Both the position numbers and the translations under genes were made by a program. From NCBI RefSeq assembly GCF_034931405.1, contig NZ_JAYGHA010000009.1, positions 97,425-161,424 of the forward strand: a stretch of 64,000 bases of DNA, read 5' to 3'. The notes beneath the pieces are model-generated. The model ran no database searches. It saw only the letters and a list, made by a program, of their open reading frames with translations, and was not told where the DNA came from. Source of the stretch: RDYJ01 sp034931405. GTDB lineage: Bacteria; Cyanobacteriota; Cyanobacteriia; Cyanobacteriales; Nostocaceae. Positions within the stretch are counted from its first letter, which is position 1, and every line of letters begins with the position of its first letter. Shown here in pieces: positions 8,661-17,812 of this stretch.

Positions 8661-8840
8661 ATGCCCTATACGAACGAAGAAGGTGGTCTTCTCAACAATT
8701 TCGCCCGTGAACCAAAGGTTTATCAAGCTGAACCTCCCACAACTGGGCAAAAGCGCACTTATATTATTTTAGGAATTGCTGCTGCGATTTTAGTCAGTGG
8801 TGTGGTTTTTGTCGCCTTCGCTGTGTCTAATGCCAGTTAA
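8661..8840 (+). CDS. psb34: Psb34-type photosystem II assembly protein (ssl1498 family)
   Basis: The 59-residue protein starts MPYTNEEGGLLNNFAREP, closely matching the N-terminal motif of Psb34, a one-helix thylakoid protein resembling high-light-inducible proteins. A hydrophobic segment follows (residues about 33-56, IILGIAAAILVSGVVF), ending AVSNAS. Psb34 binds CP47-containing photosystem II intermediates during assembly, competing with Hlips. The start has AAAGGAA about 10 bp upstream and a terminator lies 40 bp downstream, so it is a single-gene unit. Confidence 0.88.
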   Translation: MPYTNEEGGLLNNFAREPKVYQAEPPTTGQKRTYIILGIAAAILVSGVVFVAFAVSNAS

Positions 8841-8879
8841 AAACAAAGTATTTTAATCAAATTTAATATTTTGAGTATC

Positions 8880-8916
8880 TCAGGTTCTCATCTTAGGAAG
8901 AGCCTGATTTTTTTAT
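8880..8916 (+). terminator. Rho-independent terminator of psb34
   Basis: TCAGGTTCTC pairs with GAAGAGCCTGA across a short loop and is followed directly by a run of seven T residues. It lies 40 bp behind the psb34 stop codon. Confidence 0.8.
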
Positions 8917-9078
8917 TTTTTGTTAGAATGAGATAGGGTTTAAGTATAATTAAATACTTTATCCTCGTTAATCCTGGAAAAATCGATTCATCCTGAGCAA
9001 AATATATTTACTTGAAAATTCAGAATAGGGAGATTTTTCAGTCAGGATGTATATTGTATTTGGGCTTTTGTAGCCACG

Positions 9079-11244
9079 ATGAGCGTGAATGAAACTCTAA
9101 CTACAGATATTTTTACTTTGAATCGGCAAGTATATCAACGCCTGAAATTTGCTCTGAGTATCGGTTTGCGGCGACAGATATTTTTTGCTGTATGTGATGA
9201 CTTACACTTAAGGAATCAAGTAGCTACTCGGTTGCATTCTACCTTGGCTTATCCAGTGAGTCAAGTGTTATATCAACCATCCGGGACAGAAGGAATTAGC
9301 ACCCCAGCTTATCCCCGTTTAGTTACATTGCGGTTGAATTTAAATGATCCCAATCCCATCGCTCAGATTAATCAGTGGTTAGCTAATTATCCCCCACCTG
9401 TTGTTGGTGAATCAAAAGACACACCTGGTCGTCCTTTACCAATACCAGCATTTCAGATTGTGGGTGTGGAACTGCTAACCAAACAATCCGTAGCAGTACA
9501 ACGTTTATTTCTGCACTATCTGCGGTTAAGTGAGCAGTATTTTTCTACCCAAGAAACTACTCCTTTTCTCGAATCTAGCCTGTTGTTTTGGGTTCCCCGT
9601 CCTTGGTTGTCTGCTATCCAGCAATCAGCACCCAAATTTTGGCAGTGTCGAACTGGTGTATTTATCTTTGCGGGAGAACCGACACCAACGATAGATAATC
9701 GGGGTTATCCAGAGCATTTATCTAGTTTGCGAAGTGTAGATTTAGATAAAATTGACAAATCAGTTCTTGATGAATCAATCACTTCTACAGAACTGATAGA
9801 CAAGGCTATCGAAGACTTTAAGTTTATTGAAGATGATGATTTTCTAGAACAAACTTCTGAAAATATCGAAGATAACGTCCAGCCAGCATCTGTCACATCT
9901 ACCAATAACAATGTTATCCCCAAACTCTCATCTTTCTTGCATATTAGTGATGAGTTAGTTTCGTTAATCAAAGCAACACTCAACCCCAATATTCCTGAAG
10001 ATGTAGATGGAAATTTGCAAATAAAGCAATTACTTTGGGAAATTGAACAATTAAAAATTCAACAGGTTTCTGGAGAAGAAGTTGCAGCAGCTTATCACAA
10101 TTTAGGAAATTTATATCGTTCCCGGATTGAACAAGGACAGTCAAGTTTAGAAAACTTGATGGTTGCCATTATTTCCTATCAGGAATCTGTTAGCTATGAT
10201 GACACTTCACCACAACTACCAGATACTTTAAATGACTTGGGTACACTATACTGGATGCTGTACCGCACACCTGGAAGTAGTGATGAGGGGCAAACTTATA
10301 TACAACAGGGCATAGAATTTTATCAGTTAGCAATCAAACTAATTTCACCGGATAGCCAACCAGAAATTTATGCTCGTGTACAGAATAATTTAGCGACGGC
10401 TTATGGCGATTTAGCCAGGTTTTCTCACCCTGTGGAAAATTGGCAGGAAGCAGTTACAGCTTATAATGAAGCACTGCGCTACCGCACAGAAGATATTGAT
10501 CCCTTAAAATATGCTGCTTGTCAAAATAATCTAGGTACTGCTTACTGGCATTTAGGACAATATAGTCAACCAGTGGAACATCTTCAAAAAGCGATCGCAG
10601 CTTATAATTTAGCACTTGCCTACTATAAACCCAAGGATGAACCGATCAAGTATGGGATGATTCAAAATAATATTGGTACTGCTTACTGGAATTTATCCCA
10701 ATATGAAAAACCATTGGAAAATTTACAATTAGCAGTTGATTTATATCGGGAAGCTCTCAAATATCGCACACCAAATAATATTCCCACAGGTTGCGCTGCT
10801 ACTCGCAATAATCTGGGAACTGCTTATTGGCATATAGCAAATTTACCACAAGTAACAAAGGAAATTCGCCAAAATTTTCTCCAATTATGTATCAAAACTT
10901 ATGAGGAAACCCTTAAACTTGCTGATTCTTTAAGTCAAAATAGTTTAAGTTTTGATTTATTGGCAACACAGAATAATTTGGCTTTAGCTCAGTATCAATT
11001 AGTTACAGATCCATCTTTTAAGGGTGACAAGAAAATTCTTTCTCAACATTTAGAGGCATCTTTAGATAATCATCTGCAAGCATTAAATGGAGTGGTTAAA
11101 AATACAGAAGCTTATCACACAACTTTTAATCATATCATCAAGGTAATTCGCACTTTTCATAATGAATTAGGTATCCAAGGACAAAATCTGGCTTTATCTA
11201 AAGTTCCTAGCCATTTAATTCCAGAAATTTTACCTAAGTTATAG
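9079..11244 (+). CDS. Tetratricopeptide-repeat protein with a unique N-terminal domain
   Basis: The 721-residue protein has an N-terminal domain of about 200 residues (QVYQRLKFALSIGLRRQIFF onward) that I do not recognise beyond its resemblance to cyanobacterial TPR proteins. An acidic, Ser-rich linker follows (about 215-300). From about residue 340 to 620 there are TPR units of the form NNLGTAYWHLGQYSQP and NNIGTAYWNLSQYEKP, repeated at roughly 45-residue spacing. TPRs mediate protein-protein contacts. No signal peptide is visible. No operon partner; the next gene starts 165 bp later behind a repeat tract. Confidence 0.82.
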   Translation: MSVNETLTTDIFTLNRQVYQRLKFALSIGLRRQIFFAVCDDLHLRNQVATRLHSTLAYPVSQVLYQPSGTEGISTPAYPRLVTLRLNLNDPNPIAQINQWLANYPPPVVGESKDTPGRPLPIPAFQIVGVELLTKQSVAVQRLFLHYLRLSEQYFSTQETTPFLESSLLFWVPRPWLSAIQQSAPKFWQCRTGVFIFAGEPTPTIDNRGYPEHLSSLRSVDLDKIDKSVLDESITSTELIDKAIEDFKFIEDDDFLEQTSENIEDNVQPASVTSTNNNVIPKLSSFLHISDELVSLIKATLNPNIPEDVDGNLQIKQLLWEIEQLKIQQVSGEEVAAAYHNLGNLYRSRIEQGQSSLENLMVAIISYQESVSYDDTSPQLPDTLNDLGTLYWMLYRTPGSSDEGQTYIQQGIEFYQLAIKLISPDSQPEIYARVQNNLATAYGDLARFSHPVENWQEAVTAYNEALRYRTEDIDPLKYAACQNNLGTAYWHLGQYSQPVEHLQKAIAAYNLALAYYKPKDEPIKYGMIQNNIGTAYWNLSQYEKPLENLQLAVDLYREALKYRTPNNIPTGCAATRNNLGTAYWHIANLPQVTKEIRQNFLQLCIKTYEETLKLADSLSQNSLSFDLLATQNNLALAQYQLVTDPSFKGDKKILSQHLEASLDNHLQALNGVVKNTEAYHTTFNHIIKVIRTFHNELGIQGQNLALSKVPSHLIPEILPKL

Positions 11245-11409
11245 GTGATAGGGGATTGGGGATTGGGGATTGGGTAGTAATTAAGAATTATGAATTACGG
11301 TTAGTTATTGGCTAAAATTACCGCAGGGGGTGATCAAAAGGTGAAACTTCTATACCCCTGTACACCGTTAGCTGTTAGCTGTTACCTGTTGAATTACTAC
11401 CCCAGACCT

Positions 11410-13290
11410 ATGAGAGAAACATTCCTAGAGGTTCGCAATCTACAAGTTGAATTTTTCGGTGATGGCAGTCAGCTTAAAGCTGTGGATGGGATTAGCTTTA
11501 ATTTACGTCGAGGTGAGACTCTAGGGATAGTTGGAGAGTCTGGAAGTGGTAAATCAGTGACAGCACTGGCAATTATGGGTTTGTTGCAATATCCCGGTAA
11601 AGTGAGTGGGGGAGAAATTTGCTTTCGTCCCCATGAAAATGCTCAACCTATTGATTTATTGGCTTTACCGGCTCAAGAAATGCAGCTTTACCGGGGTGGA
11701 GATATTGCGATGGTTTTTCAAGAACCGATGAGTTCTTTGAACCCGGTTTATAACATTGGCTTTCAGATGACAGAAGCAATTATGCGTCATCAAAATGTCA
11801 GTATAACTGAAGCTAAAAGAATTGCGATCGCAGGTTTACAAGAAGTTAAACTTTTACCTAGCGATGAAAAAATTCAACAGCAATATCTCGATAATTGGCA
11901 GCAAACAGATCCTAAAATATCTCTACCTAATGATTTTCAATTAGCGCAGTTGGTGAAAGAACAAAAAACCGCAATGCTAGAACGTTTCCCTCACGAACTT
12001 TCGGGAGGTCAGTTACAACGGGTCATGATTGCAATGGCAATTTCCTGTAATCCATCACTATTAATTGCTGATGAACCAACCACCGCTTTAGATGTAACGG
12101 TACAAGCAACAATTATTGAATTGATGCGAGAACTACAAGAAAGTCGTGACATGGGTATGATTTTTATTAGTCATGATTTGGGGTTAATTTCCGAAATCGC
12201 TGACCAAGTTGCAGTGATGTATAAAGGTAAAATAGTTGAATATGGGACAGCATCACAAATTTTTACTCATCCCCAACATCCTTATGCTAAAGGTTTGGTA
12301 GCTTGTCGTCCTAGTCTTAACCGTCGTCCTCAAAAATTGCTGACTGTTTCTGATTACATGATTGCAGCAGAAGATGAATTTGGAGAAGTAGTAATTCAAG
12401 CCCAAGAACCAGCAGCACCGACGGAAGTGACTACAGAAGAAATTAACACAAGACTGGAAAACTTAACTCAAAAAGCACCACTTCTACAAATTAATAATCT
12501 CAAAGTTGGGTTTCCTATTCGGGGAGTTTTTGGTGGTACAAAACGTTATCATATAGCAGTAAATGGGGTTTCTTTTGATGTTTTTCCAGGGGAAACATTA
12601 GGATTAGTCGGTGAATCTGGTTGTGGTAAAACTACTTTAGGTAGAACTTTGCTCAGATTAATTCAACCAATGGCAGGTAAAATTATTTTCGATGGGCAAA
12701 ATATCACGACTCTCAAGGGAAAACCGCTACAAAAAATACGGCGAGAAATGCAAATAGTTTTTCAAAATCCCTTTAGTTCTCTTGACCCAAGAATGAAAAT
12801 TGGTGATGCAGTCATGGAACCCTTGTTAATTCATTCTGTGGGGAAAACAACACAACAACGTAGAGAAAGAGCAGTAGAACTTTTAGAACGAGTGGGATTA
12901 ACTGCTGATGATATGAAACGCTATCCTCATCAATTTTCCGGTGGTCAACGTCAACGGGTTTGTATTGCGCGTTCTTTGGCTTTAAATCCTAAGTTTATTA
13001 TTTGTGATGAGTCGGTTTCCGCTTTGGATGTTTCGGTACAAGCGCAAGTTTTGAACTTGTTAAAAGAGTTGCAACAAGATTTCAACTTGACTTATATTTT
13101 TATCTCCCATGATTTAAGTGTGGTCAAATTTATGAGCGATCGCATTTTGGTGATGAATCAAGGTAAAATTGTCGAATCAGGTACATCTGAAAGTATTTAC
13201 CGTCAACCAAAAGAAGAATATACTCAAAAATTAATTGCTGCTATTCCTACAGGTAGTTCTGAACGGATGAAAAACCGCAATCTTAATTAA
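11410..13290 (+). CDS. Fused double ATP-binding protein of a peptide-type ABC importer (DppD-DppF like)
   Basis: Two complete ABC ATPases lie in one chain of about 626 residues. The first has Walker A GESGSGKSV, signature LSGGQLQRV and Walker B LLIADEPTTALD. The second has GESGCGKTT, FSGGQRQRV and FIICDESVSALD. The C-terminal zone behind each (HPYAKGLVACRP, then EEYTQKLI) is the oligopeptide/dipeptide-transporter type. I chose the ATG at 11410, where MRETFLEVRNLQVEF begins the first domain; an upstream TTG at 11308 would add an unlikely repeat-derived leader. No permease genes are adjacent, so the partners are elsewhere. Note Walker B of half two has DES, not DEP. Confidence 0.9.
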   Translation: MRETFLEVRNLQVEFFGDGSQLKAVDGISFNLRRGETLGIVGESGSGKSVTALAIMGLLQYPGKVSGGEICFRPHENAQPIDLLALPAQEMQLYRGGDIAMVFQEPMSSLNPVYNIGFQMTEAIMRHQNVSITEAKRIAIAGLQEVKLLPSDEKIQQQYLDNWQQTDPKISLPNDFQLAQLVKEQKTAMLERFPHELSGGQLQRVMIAMAISCNPSLLIADEPTTALDVTVQATIIELMRELQESRDMGMIFISHDLGLISEIADQVAVMYKGKIVEYGTASQIFTHPQHPYAKGLVACRPSLNRRPQKLLTVSDYMIAAEDEFGEVVIQAQEPAAPTEVTTEEINTRLENLTQKAPLLQINNLKVGFPIRGVFGGTKRYHIAVNGVSFDVFPGETLGLVGESGCGKTTLGRTLLRLIQPMAGKIIFDGQNITTLKGKPLQKIRREMQIVFQNPFSSLDPRMKIGDAVMEPLLIHSVGKTTQQRRERAVELLERVGLTADDMKRYPHQFSGGQRQRVCIARSLALNPKFIICDESVSALDVSVQAQVLNLLKELQQDFNLTYIFISHDLSVVKFMSDRILVMNQGKIVESGTSESIYRQPKEEYTQKLIAAIPTGSSERMKNRNLN

Positions 13291-13292
13291 TA

Positions 13293-13417
13293 CAGGACTT
13301 ACGCAACTGTCACATTGGTAGGGTGCGTCAGATATCAACAATCCGTTTATTTGCAGGATTTATGCAGTCTGACGCACCCTACAACAGATTTTTGGTGTGA
13401 CACTTGCGTAAGTCCTA
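13293..13417 (+). mobile_element. 125-bp MITE with TA flanks, copy 1
   Basis: Terminal inverted repeats read AGGACTTACGCAA and TTGCGTAAGTCCT, with TA at 13291-13292 and 13418-13419. Inside is a second inverted pair, TAGGGTGCGTCAGA and TCTGACGCACCCTA. Copy 2 at 49958-50082 has the same 125-bp length and about 93% identity by eye. TA target duplication suggests mobilisation by an IS630/Tc1-mariner type transposase, which is not encoded here. Confidence 0.8.
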
Positions 13418-13419
13418 TA

Positions 13420-13939
13420 ATATGCTCAGATAACCGACTGATATCAAAAGTCAAGTATCTTGGAGATATGATTGTTCAGTTTTTTTAATAACCCATTCTT
13501 ACAAAAAAGTAAACTGTCCTATTTTCGCAATAAGTAGAGCCTATTTTCAATAATCTTGAGAATATTCTCAATAATTTAACGAATTTAGGTTTTTTCAGCC
13601 ATTGATATTGACAGACTAAATTTTTCTGGTATTATATATGTATAATCTGAAAGATTTCCTGTAGTTATTTTCATACTATTGTTATTTTCGGGTTTTAGCA
13701 CTGTTAAAGCCATAGATTAAGATTTTACTTCGCGCAAAAACGCAAATCAAATATTCAAGATTATTAAAGCTGAAAAAAGAGTGTTTACAGGTAGTTCGCA
13801 ACAAACCATCTTTTTTCCTTGATTGGTGTTTCAGTTTAAAGACAAAAATCTGTATAATTTGATGATTATAAATCAATCAAGTAAAATTCAGAGTTAACAT
13901 GACAAAATAAGGTCAAATTCTGATGGAAGCTACAAAAAA
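13420..13939. other. 520-bp A+T-rich gap upstream of the M16 peptidase pair
   Basis: Apart from the promoter candidate at 13608-13635, I see no gene. A minus-strand frame at 13682-13876 has low-complexity composition and no recognisable protein pattern. Confidence 0.4.
13608..13635 (+). promoter_or_regulatory. Candidate sigma-70 promoter
   Basis: TTGACA at 13608-13613 and TATTAT at 13630-13635 are separated by 16 bp. Both boxes match the consensus well. It would give the first M16 peptidase gene a leader of about 300 bases. Confidence 0.5.
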
Positions 13940-15205
13940 TTGACAAAATACCTACCTAAAACAGTGTTTCCAGCCTCGGTTTTTCATCTAGATAATGGTT
14001 TGACATTTATTCATCAGGAGATAACCGCTACCCCTGTAGTAGTGGCAGATGTTTGGGTTCGCGCTGGAGCGACCTTAGAGCCAGAACCTTGGTTTGGAAT
14101 GGCACACTTTTTAGAACACATGATTTTTAAAGGGACAGCCAAATTAGCTCCGGGGGAGTTTGATTATAACATTGAAAAAATGGGTGGTGTGAGTAATGCT
14201 GCCACAAGCCATGACTACGCTCATTATTCCCTGATCACAGCTACTCCTTACTTAACAGATACTTTACCCCATTTAGGCGAACTTTTGCTAAATGCGGCAA
14301 TTCCCGAAGATGAATTTATTCGAGAAAGAGATGTCGTATTAGAGGAAATTCGCTCTGGTGCTGATGATCCCGATGCAATAGGTTTTGAATCACTGCTGAA
14401 AAACGTCTATCAAAACCACCCTTATGGACGTTCTGTATTAGGTACAGAGCCAGAATTAATGCAGCATTCCCCAGAAGCGATGCGACGTTTTTATCATTCT
14501 CACTACCAACCAGAAAATATGACCGTGGTAGTTGTCGGGGGAGTAGAACAGGAAACAGCTTGGGAACTTGTGAATAGGACATTTACAGATTTTAGCGATC
14601 GCTCTGATTGTCCCCCATCTGAGAAAATAGCAGCACCAGTCATCACAGGTATTAATAGACAAGAATTAATTTTACCCCGGCTGGAGCAAGCACGGTTAAT
14701 CATGGCGTGGACAGCACCAGGAGTAGAAAAACTCAGAGACGCGCATGGTTTAGATTTTCTCACGGTGTTATTAGGACAAGGAAGAACTTCCCGTTTAGTG
14801 CATGATTTACGGGAAGATAAACAACTGGTTCAGGCAATTTGCAGTAATTTTTCCCTACAACGGGAATCCAGTTTATTGACAATAACGGCTTGGTTAGAAC
14901 CAGAATATCTGGAACGAGTAGAGGATTTAATTCGGGAGCATTTACATAACTTGCAAACTACAGGAATTAGCAACCAAGAACTTAATCGCACCCGTAGGTC
15001 ATTATGTAATGAATATGCTTTTGCAACAGAAACACCAAATCAGCTAACATCTTTGTATGGTTACTATAATACCATTGCCCAGGCCGAATTAGCCGTAGCT
15101 TATCCTCAGCAAATTCAGTCCTTTGATGCTCAAGAACTGCAAAAATTAGCACAAGATTATCTCTCACCGCAAAATTACGCAGTTACTATTCTCAAACCCT
15201 ATTAA
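13940..15205 (+). CDS. M16 family zinc peptidase, catalytic subunit
   Basis: The 421-residue protein is of the short M16B type. HFLEH at residues 56-60 is the inverted zinc motif HxxEH, and RDVVLEEIRSG about 75 residues on provides the further zinc ligand Glu. The C-terminal half repeats the fold without the motif (LTVLLGQGRTSRLVHDLRED, the usual substrate-binding R/Y region). The only plausible start is TTG at 13940, because the ATG at 13922 runs into a stop. The next gene encodes an M16 protein without the zinc motif, so the two probably form a heterodimer that degrades peptides. Confidence 0.9.
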   Translation: MTKYLPKTVFPASVFHLDNGLTFIHQEITATPVVVADVWVRAGATLEPEPWFGMAHFLEHMIFKGTAKLAPGEFDYNIEKMGGVSNAATSHDYAHYSLITATPYLTDTLPHLGELLLNAAIPEDEFIRERDVVLEEIRSGADDPDAIGFESLLKNVYQNHPYGRSVLGTEPELMQHSPEAMRRFYHSHYQPENMTVVVVGGVEQETAWELVNRTFTDFSDRSDCPPSEKIAAPVITGINRQELILPRLEQARLIMAWTAPGVEKLRDAHGLDFLTVLLGQGRTSRLVHDLREDKQLVQAICSNFSLQRESSLLTITAWLEPEYLERVEDLIREHLHNLQTTGISNQELNRTRRSLCNEYAFATETPNQLTSLYGYYNTIAQAELAVAYPQQIQSFDAQELQKLAQDYLSPQNYAVTILKPY

Positions 15206-15401
15206 TTAGGTGACAGGGGACAGGTGACGGGTGACAGTAAGTAAGTAATAGAGTCTGGGGGAAGAAAATTTTAGATTTTAGATTTTAGATTTGACAAAAA
15301 CAATCCAAAATAAATAACTCCTAAACTCCTGATTTCTGTTCCCTGTCACCTGTCACCTGTCACCTAGCTAACTCCTTTAATCATTAACCTGTTGAGTAAG
15401 A
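15206..15401. repeat. Repeat-filled gap between the two M16 genes
   Basis: GGTGACAGGGGACAGGTGAC-like units near 15212 are inverted against CCTGTCACCTGTCACC-like units near 15342, so the gap can fold on itself. In between, TTTTAGA is repeated three times (15268-15293). Such heptamer repeats are typical of Nostocales intergenic DNA. Confidence 0.6.
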
Positions 15402-16676
15402 ATGCAAAATATAAATAATTCTAAGTTTTCTATCTATCGCACCGTCTTACCAAATGGCATTGTTTTATTAGTATCAGAAAATCCAGCAGCAGATATTATT
15501 GCTGGACGAATTTTTATCCGTGCTGGTAGTTGTTATGAAAACCGAGAACAAGCTGGTTTAGCACATTTGTTATCAGCAGTAATGACAAAAGGTTGTGATG
15601 GTTTATCCAGCTTAGAAATTGCCGAAAAAGTCGAGTCTGTGGGAGCAAGTTTAAGTGTTGATGCGGGGACTGATTATTTTTTACTGTCTTTGAAAACAGT
15701 AACTGCTGACTTTGCAGAAATTTTAACATTGTCGGGGTTATTGTTGCGATCGCCCACATTTCCCGAAAACCAAATAGAACTAGAAAAACGGTTAGCACTC
15801 CAAGATATTCGCTCCCAAAAAGAGCAACCCTTTAACCTGGCTTTTGAACAAATGCGACAAGCCATGTACCAAGCACATCCATACTCGATGTCGGTTTTAG
15901 GTACAGAACCCACCATTAGCAGCATCACTCGTGCAGACTTAGCCGCATTTCACCAAACTCATTTTCGTCCAGATAACATAGTCATTAGCATTGCTGGACG
16001 CATCACAGCTGATGCAGCAGTAGAACTAGTAGCAGAAATTTTTGGTGATTGGCTGCAACCAGCCCAACCACGCCATATACTAGATTTACCAGCAATTTCT
16101 GTCACCCCAAAATCCTGTCTCAAACCCTTAAATACACAGCAATCAATTGTGATGTTGGGTTATATGGGTCCATCAGTCAGCGCCCCCGGATACGCCGCCC
16201 TCAAATTGTTGTCTACCTACCTGGGAAATGGGCTTTCTAGCCGCTTGTTTGTAGAATTACGAGAAAAACGGGGTTTAGCTTACGATGTATCTGCTATTTA
16301 CTCTACGAGGCTATTTCCGTCCTCATTTATAGTTTATATGGGTACTGCACCGGAAAATACCAGTATCGCCCTGCAAGGACTACGCCAAGAAGTAGAACGA
16401 CTCTGTAATACGGAACTATCTGCGGATGAACTGCAAACAGCGAAGAATAAAATCCTGGGACAGTATGCCTTGGGTAAACAAACTAACGGACAAATTGCTC
16501 AAATCTACGGTTGGTATGAAATTTTGGGCTTAGGAATTGAATTTGATCATGATTTTCCTGAACTGATTTACAAAGTTAGTCCAAAGTTAGCAATGATAGC
16601 AGCTAATCGTTATTTACAGGAACCTTATGTGTCTTTAGTAGGTCAAGAGCAAGCAATTACATCAGTTAACTGTTAA
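15402..16676 (+). CDS. M16 family protein lacking the zinc motif (non-catalytic partner)
   Basis: The 424-residue protein aligns with the preceding M16 peptidase in length and fold, but the position of HxxEH reads HLLSA (residues 55-59), so Glu and the second His are gone. The C-terminal half keeps the motif LSSRLFVELREKRGLAYDV, with the Arg/Tyr substrate-binding residues expected in the partner subunit. In known bacterial M16B pairs one subunit supplies zinc and the other the R/Y pair, which fits this gene order. Lies 196 bp behind the catalytic gene, on the same strand. Confidence 0.9.
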   Translation: MQNINNSKFSIYRTVLPNGIVLLVSENPAADIIAGRIFIRAGSCYENREQAGLAHLLSAVMTKGCDGLSSLEIAEKVESVGASLSVDAGTDYFLLSLKTVTADFAEILTLSGLLLRSPTFPENQIELEKRLALQDIRSQKEQPFNLAFEQMRQAMYQAHPYSMSVLGTEPTISSITRADLAAFHQTHFRPDNIVISIAGRITADAAVELVAEIFGDWLQPAQPRHILDLPAISVTPKSCLKPLNTQQSIVMLGYMGPSVSAPGYAALKLLSTYLGNGLSSRLFVELREKRGLAYDVSAIYSTRLFPSSFIVYMGTAPENTSIALQGLRQEVERLCNTELSADELQTAKNKILGQYALGKQTNGQIAQIYGWYEILGLGIEFDHDFPELIYKVSPKLAMIAANRYLQEPYVSLVGQEQAITSVNC

Positions 16677-16839
16677 CTATTATCTTCTGTCTGTGAAATC
16701 AAACATAATCATGAAAATGTAAGGTGATGTAGAGAAATTGTCCATAACGTCTCGACATTAAGGTTAATATAGCGATCGCATTAATCGCATTAAATGTAAG
16801 ATCAGCAGAAAAATATCCCAGATATCCCAGGTAAATTAG

Positions 16840-17661
16840 ATGAAAAGTCACCTAAAAGCCATTATTTGTCAATACTTCCCGAAAAATCTGTTATCTTGGT
16901 TACTTTTATTATCCGCCACACCTACACTGATTTTATCCTCGACGATGGCATCAATAGCAGTACCTATTAACATGATTGCCCAAGTCAACAACGTCGGTAA
17001 AATCAACCGCCCCACCTTGCAAATTGGTAGCCAAGGTGAACGAGTTTCGGAACTGCAAGCAGCACTCCAACTTTTAGGCTTTTACACAGGTGTAGTTGAC
17101 GGCATTTATCAAGAAGGTACAGCCAGGGCTGTTTCCCAGTTTAAACAAGCAGCTGGCTTAAATCCAAATGGTGTGGTAGATGCCATCACTTGGGAAAAAC
17201 TTTTTCCTAATATTTCAACCGTTGTCACTAATAACACTACATCTGGCGTGCAACCCACTACCAGTAATAGTTTAACAGTTCCTACTCAACCCAGTAGAAA
17301 TACTAGATTAAATAATACAGTTGTGCCAAAAACAACTATACCAAAACCAACAACAATTCCCCAAAATAAACCCAATACAAGCTTTCAGCCGACTCCCATT
17401 AATCAACGAAATCCTAACATTCAATACACTCCAGCCGGATGGCCAATTTTGCGTTTAGGCAACCGTGGTGCAGAAGTAATTAAGTTACAAAAACTACTTC
17501 AAAATCTGGGTTTTTTGAAAGGTGCTATAGATGGTGACTTTGGTGTTAGCACTGAAGCAGCAGTCAAAGCCGCTCAAGTTCGTTATGGCTTACAACCAGA
17601 TGGCGTAGTTGGTGGAGCTACTTGGGAAGCTTTCTTGCGGCGATTACCCCAGCAACGCTAG
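16840..17661 (+). CDS. Secreted protein with two peptidoglycan-binding domains
   Basis: The 273-residue protein has an N-terminal hydrophobic segment (about residues 17-40), probably a signal peptide or anchor. Two PG_binding_1 domains follow: LQIGSQGERVSELQAALQLL... DGIYQEGT (about 60-125) and LRLGNRGAEVIKLQKLLQNL... DGDFGVST (about 203-270). They are joined by a Thr/Pro/Asn-rich linker (about 130-200). No catalytic domain is present. It probably binds the cell wall. A HIP1 site lies in the leader at about 16772. Confidence 0.9.
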   Translation: MKSHLKAIICQYFPKNLLSWLLLLSATPTLILSSTMASIAVPINMIAQVNNVGKINRPTLQIGSQGERVSELQAALQLLGFYTGVVDGIYQEGTARAVSQFKQAAGLNPNGVVDAITWEKLFPNISTVVTNNTTSGVQPTTSNSLTVPTQPSRNTRLNNTVVPKTTIPKPTTIPQNKPNTSFQPTPINQRNPNIQYTPAGWPILRLGNRGAEVIKLQKLLQNLGFLKGAIDGDFGVSTEAAVKAAQVRYGLQPDGVVGGATWEAFLRRLPQQR

Positions 17662-17674
17662 TACCGCAGGGCGG

Positions 17675-17704
17675 AAGTCAAAAGTCAAAAGTCAAAAGTC
17701 AAAA
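17675..17704 (+). repeat. Heptamer tandem repeat (GTCAAAA)n
   Basis: Four units of GTCAAAA directly behind the peptidoglycan-binding protein gene. The same unit recurs at 33254, 33496 and 35440, in both orientations. Confidence 0.85.
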
Positions 17705-17812
17705 CGAATACAGCGTAAGTTTTTCAGAGATTTGGAATCGTTGGTTTATTTACGCCGTTCTGTACTAGGCTGATGTTGAAAAGATTACATCGTTTTTTCG
17801 GAGCAACCAAAA

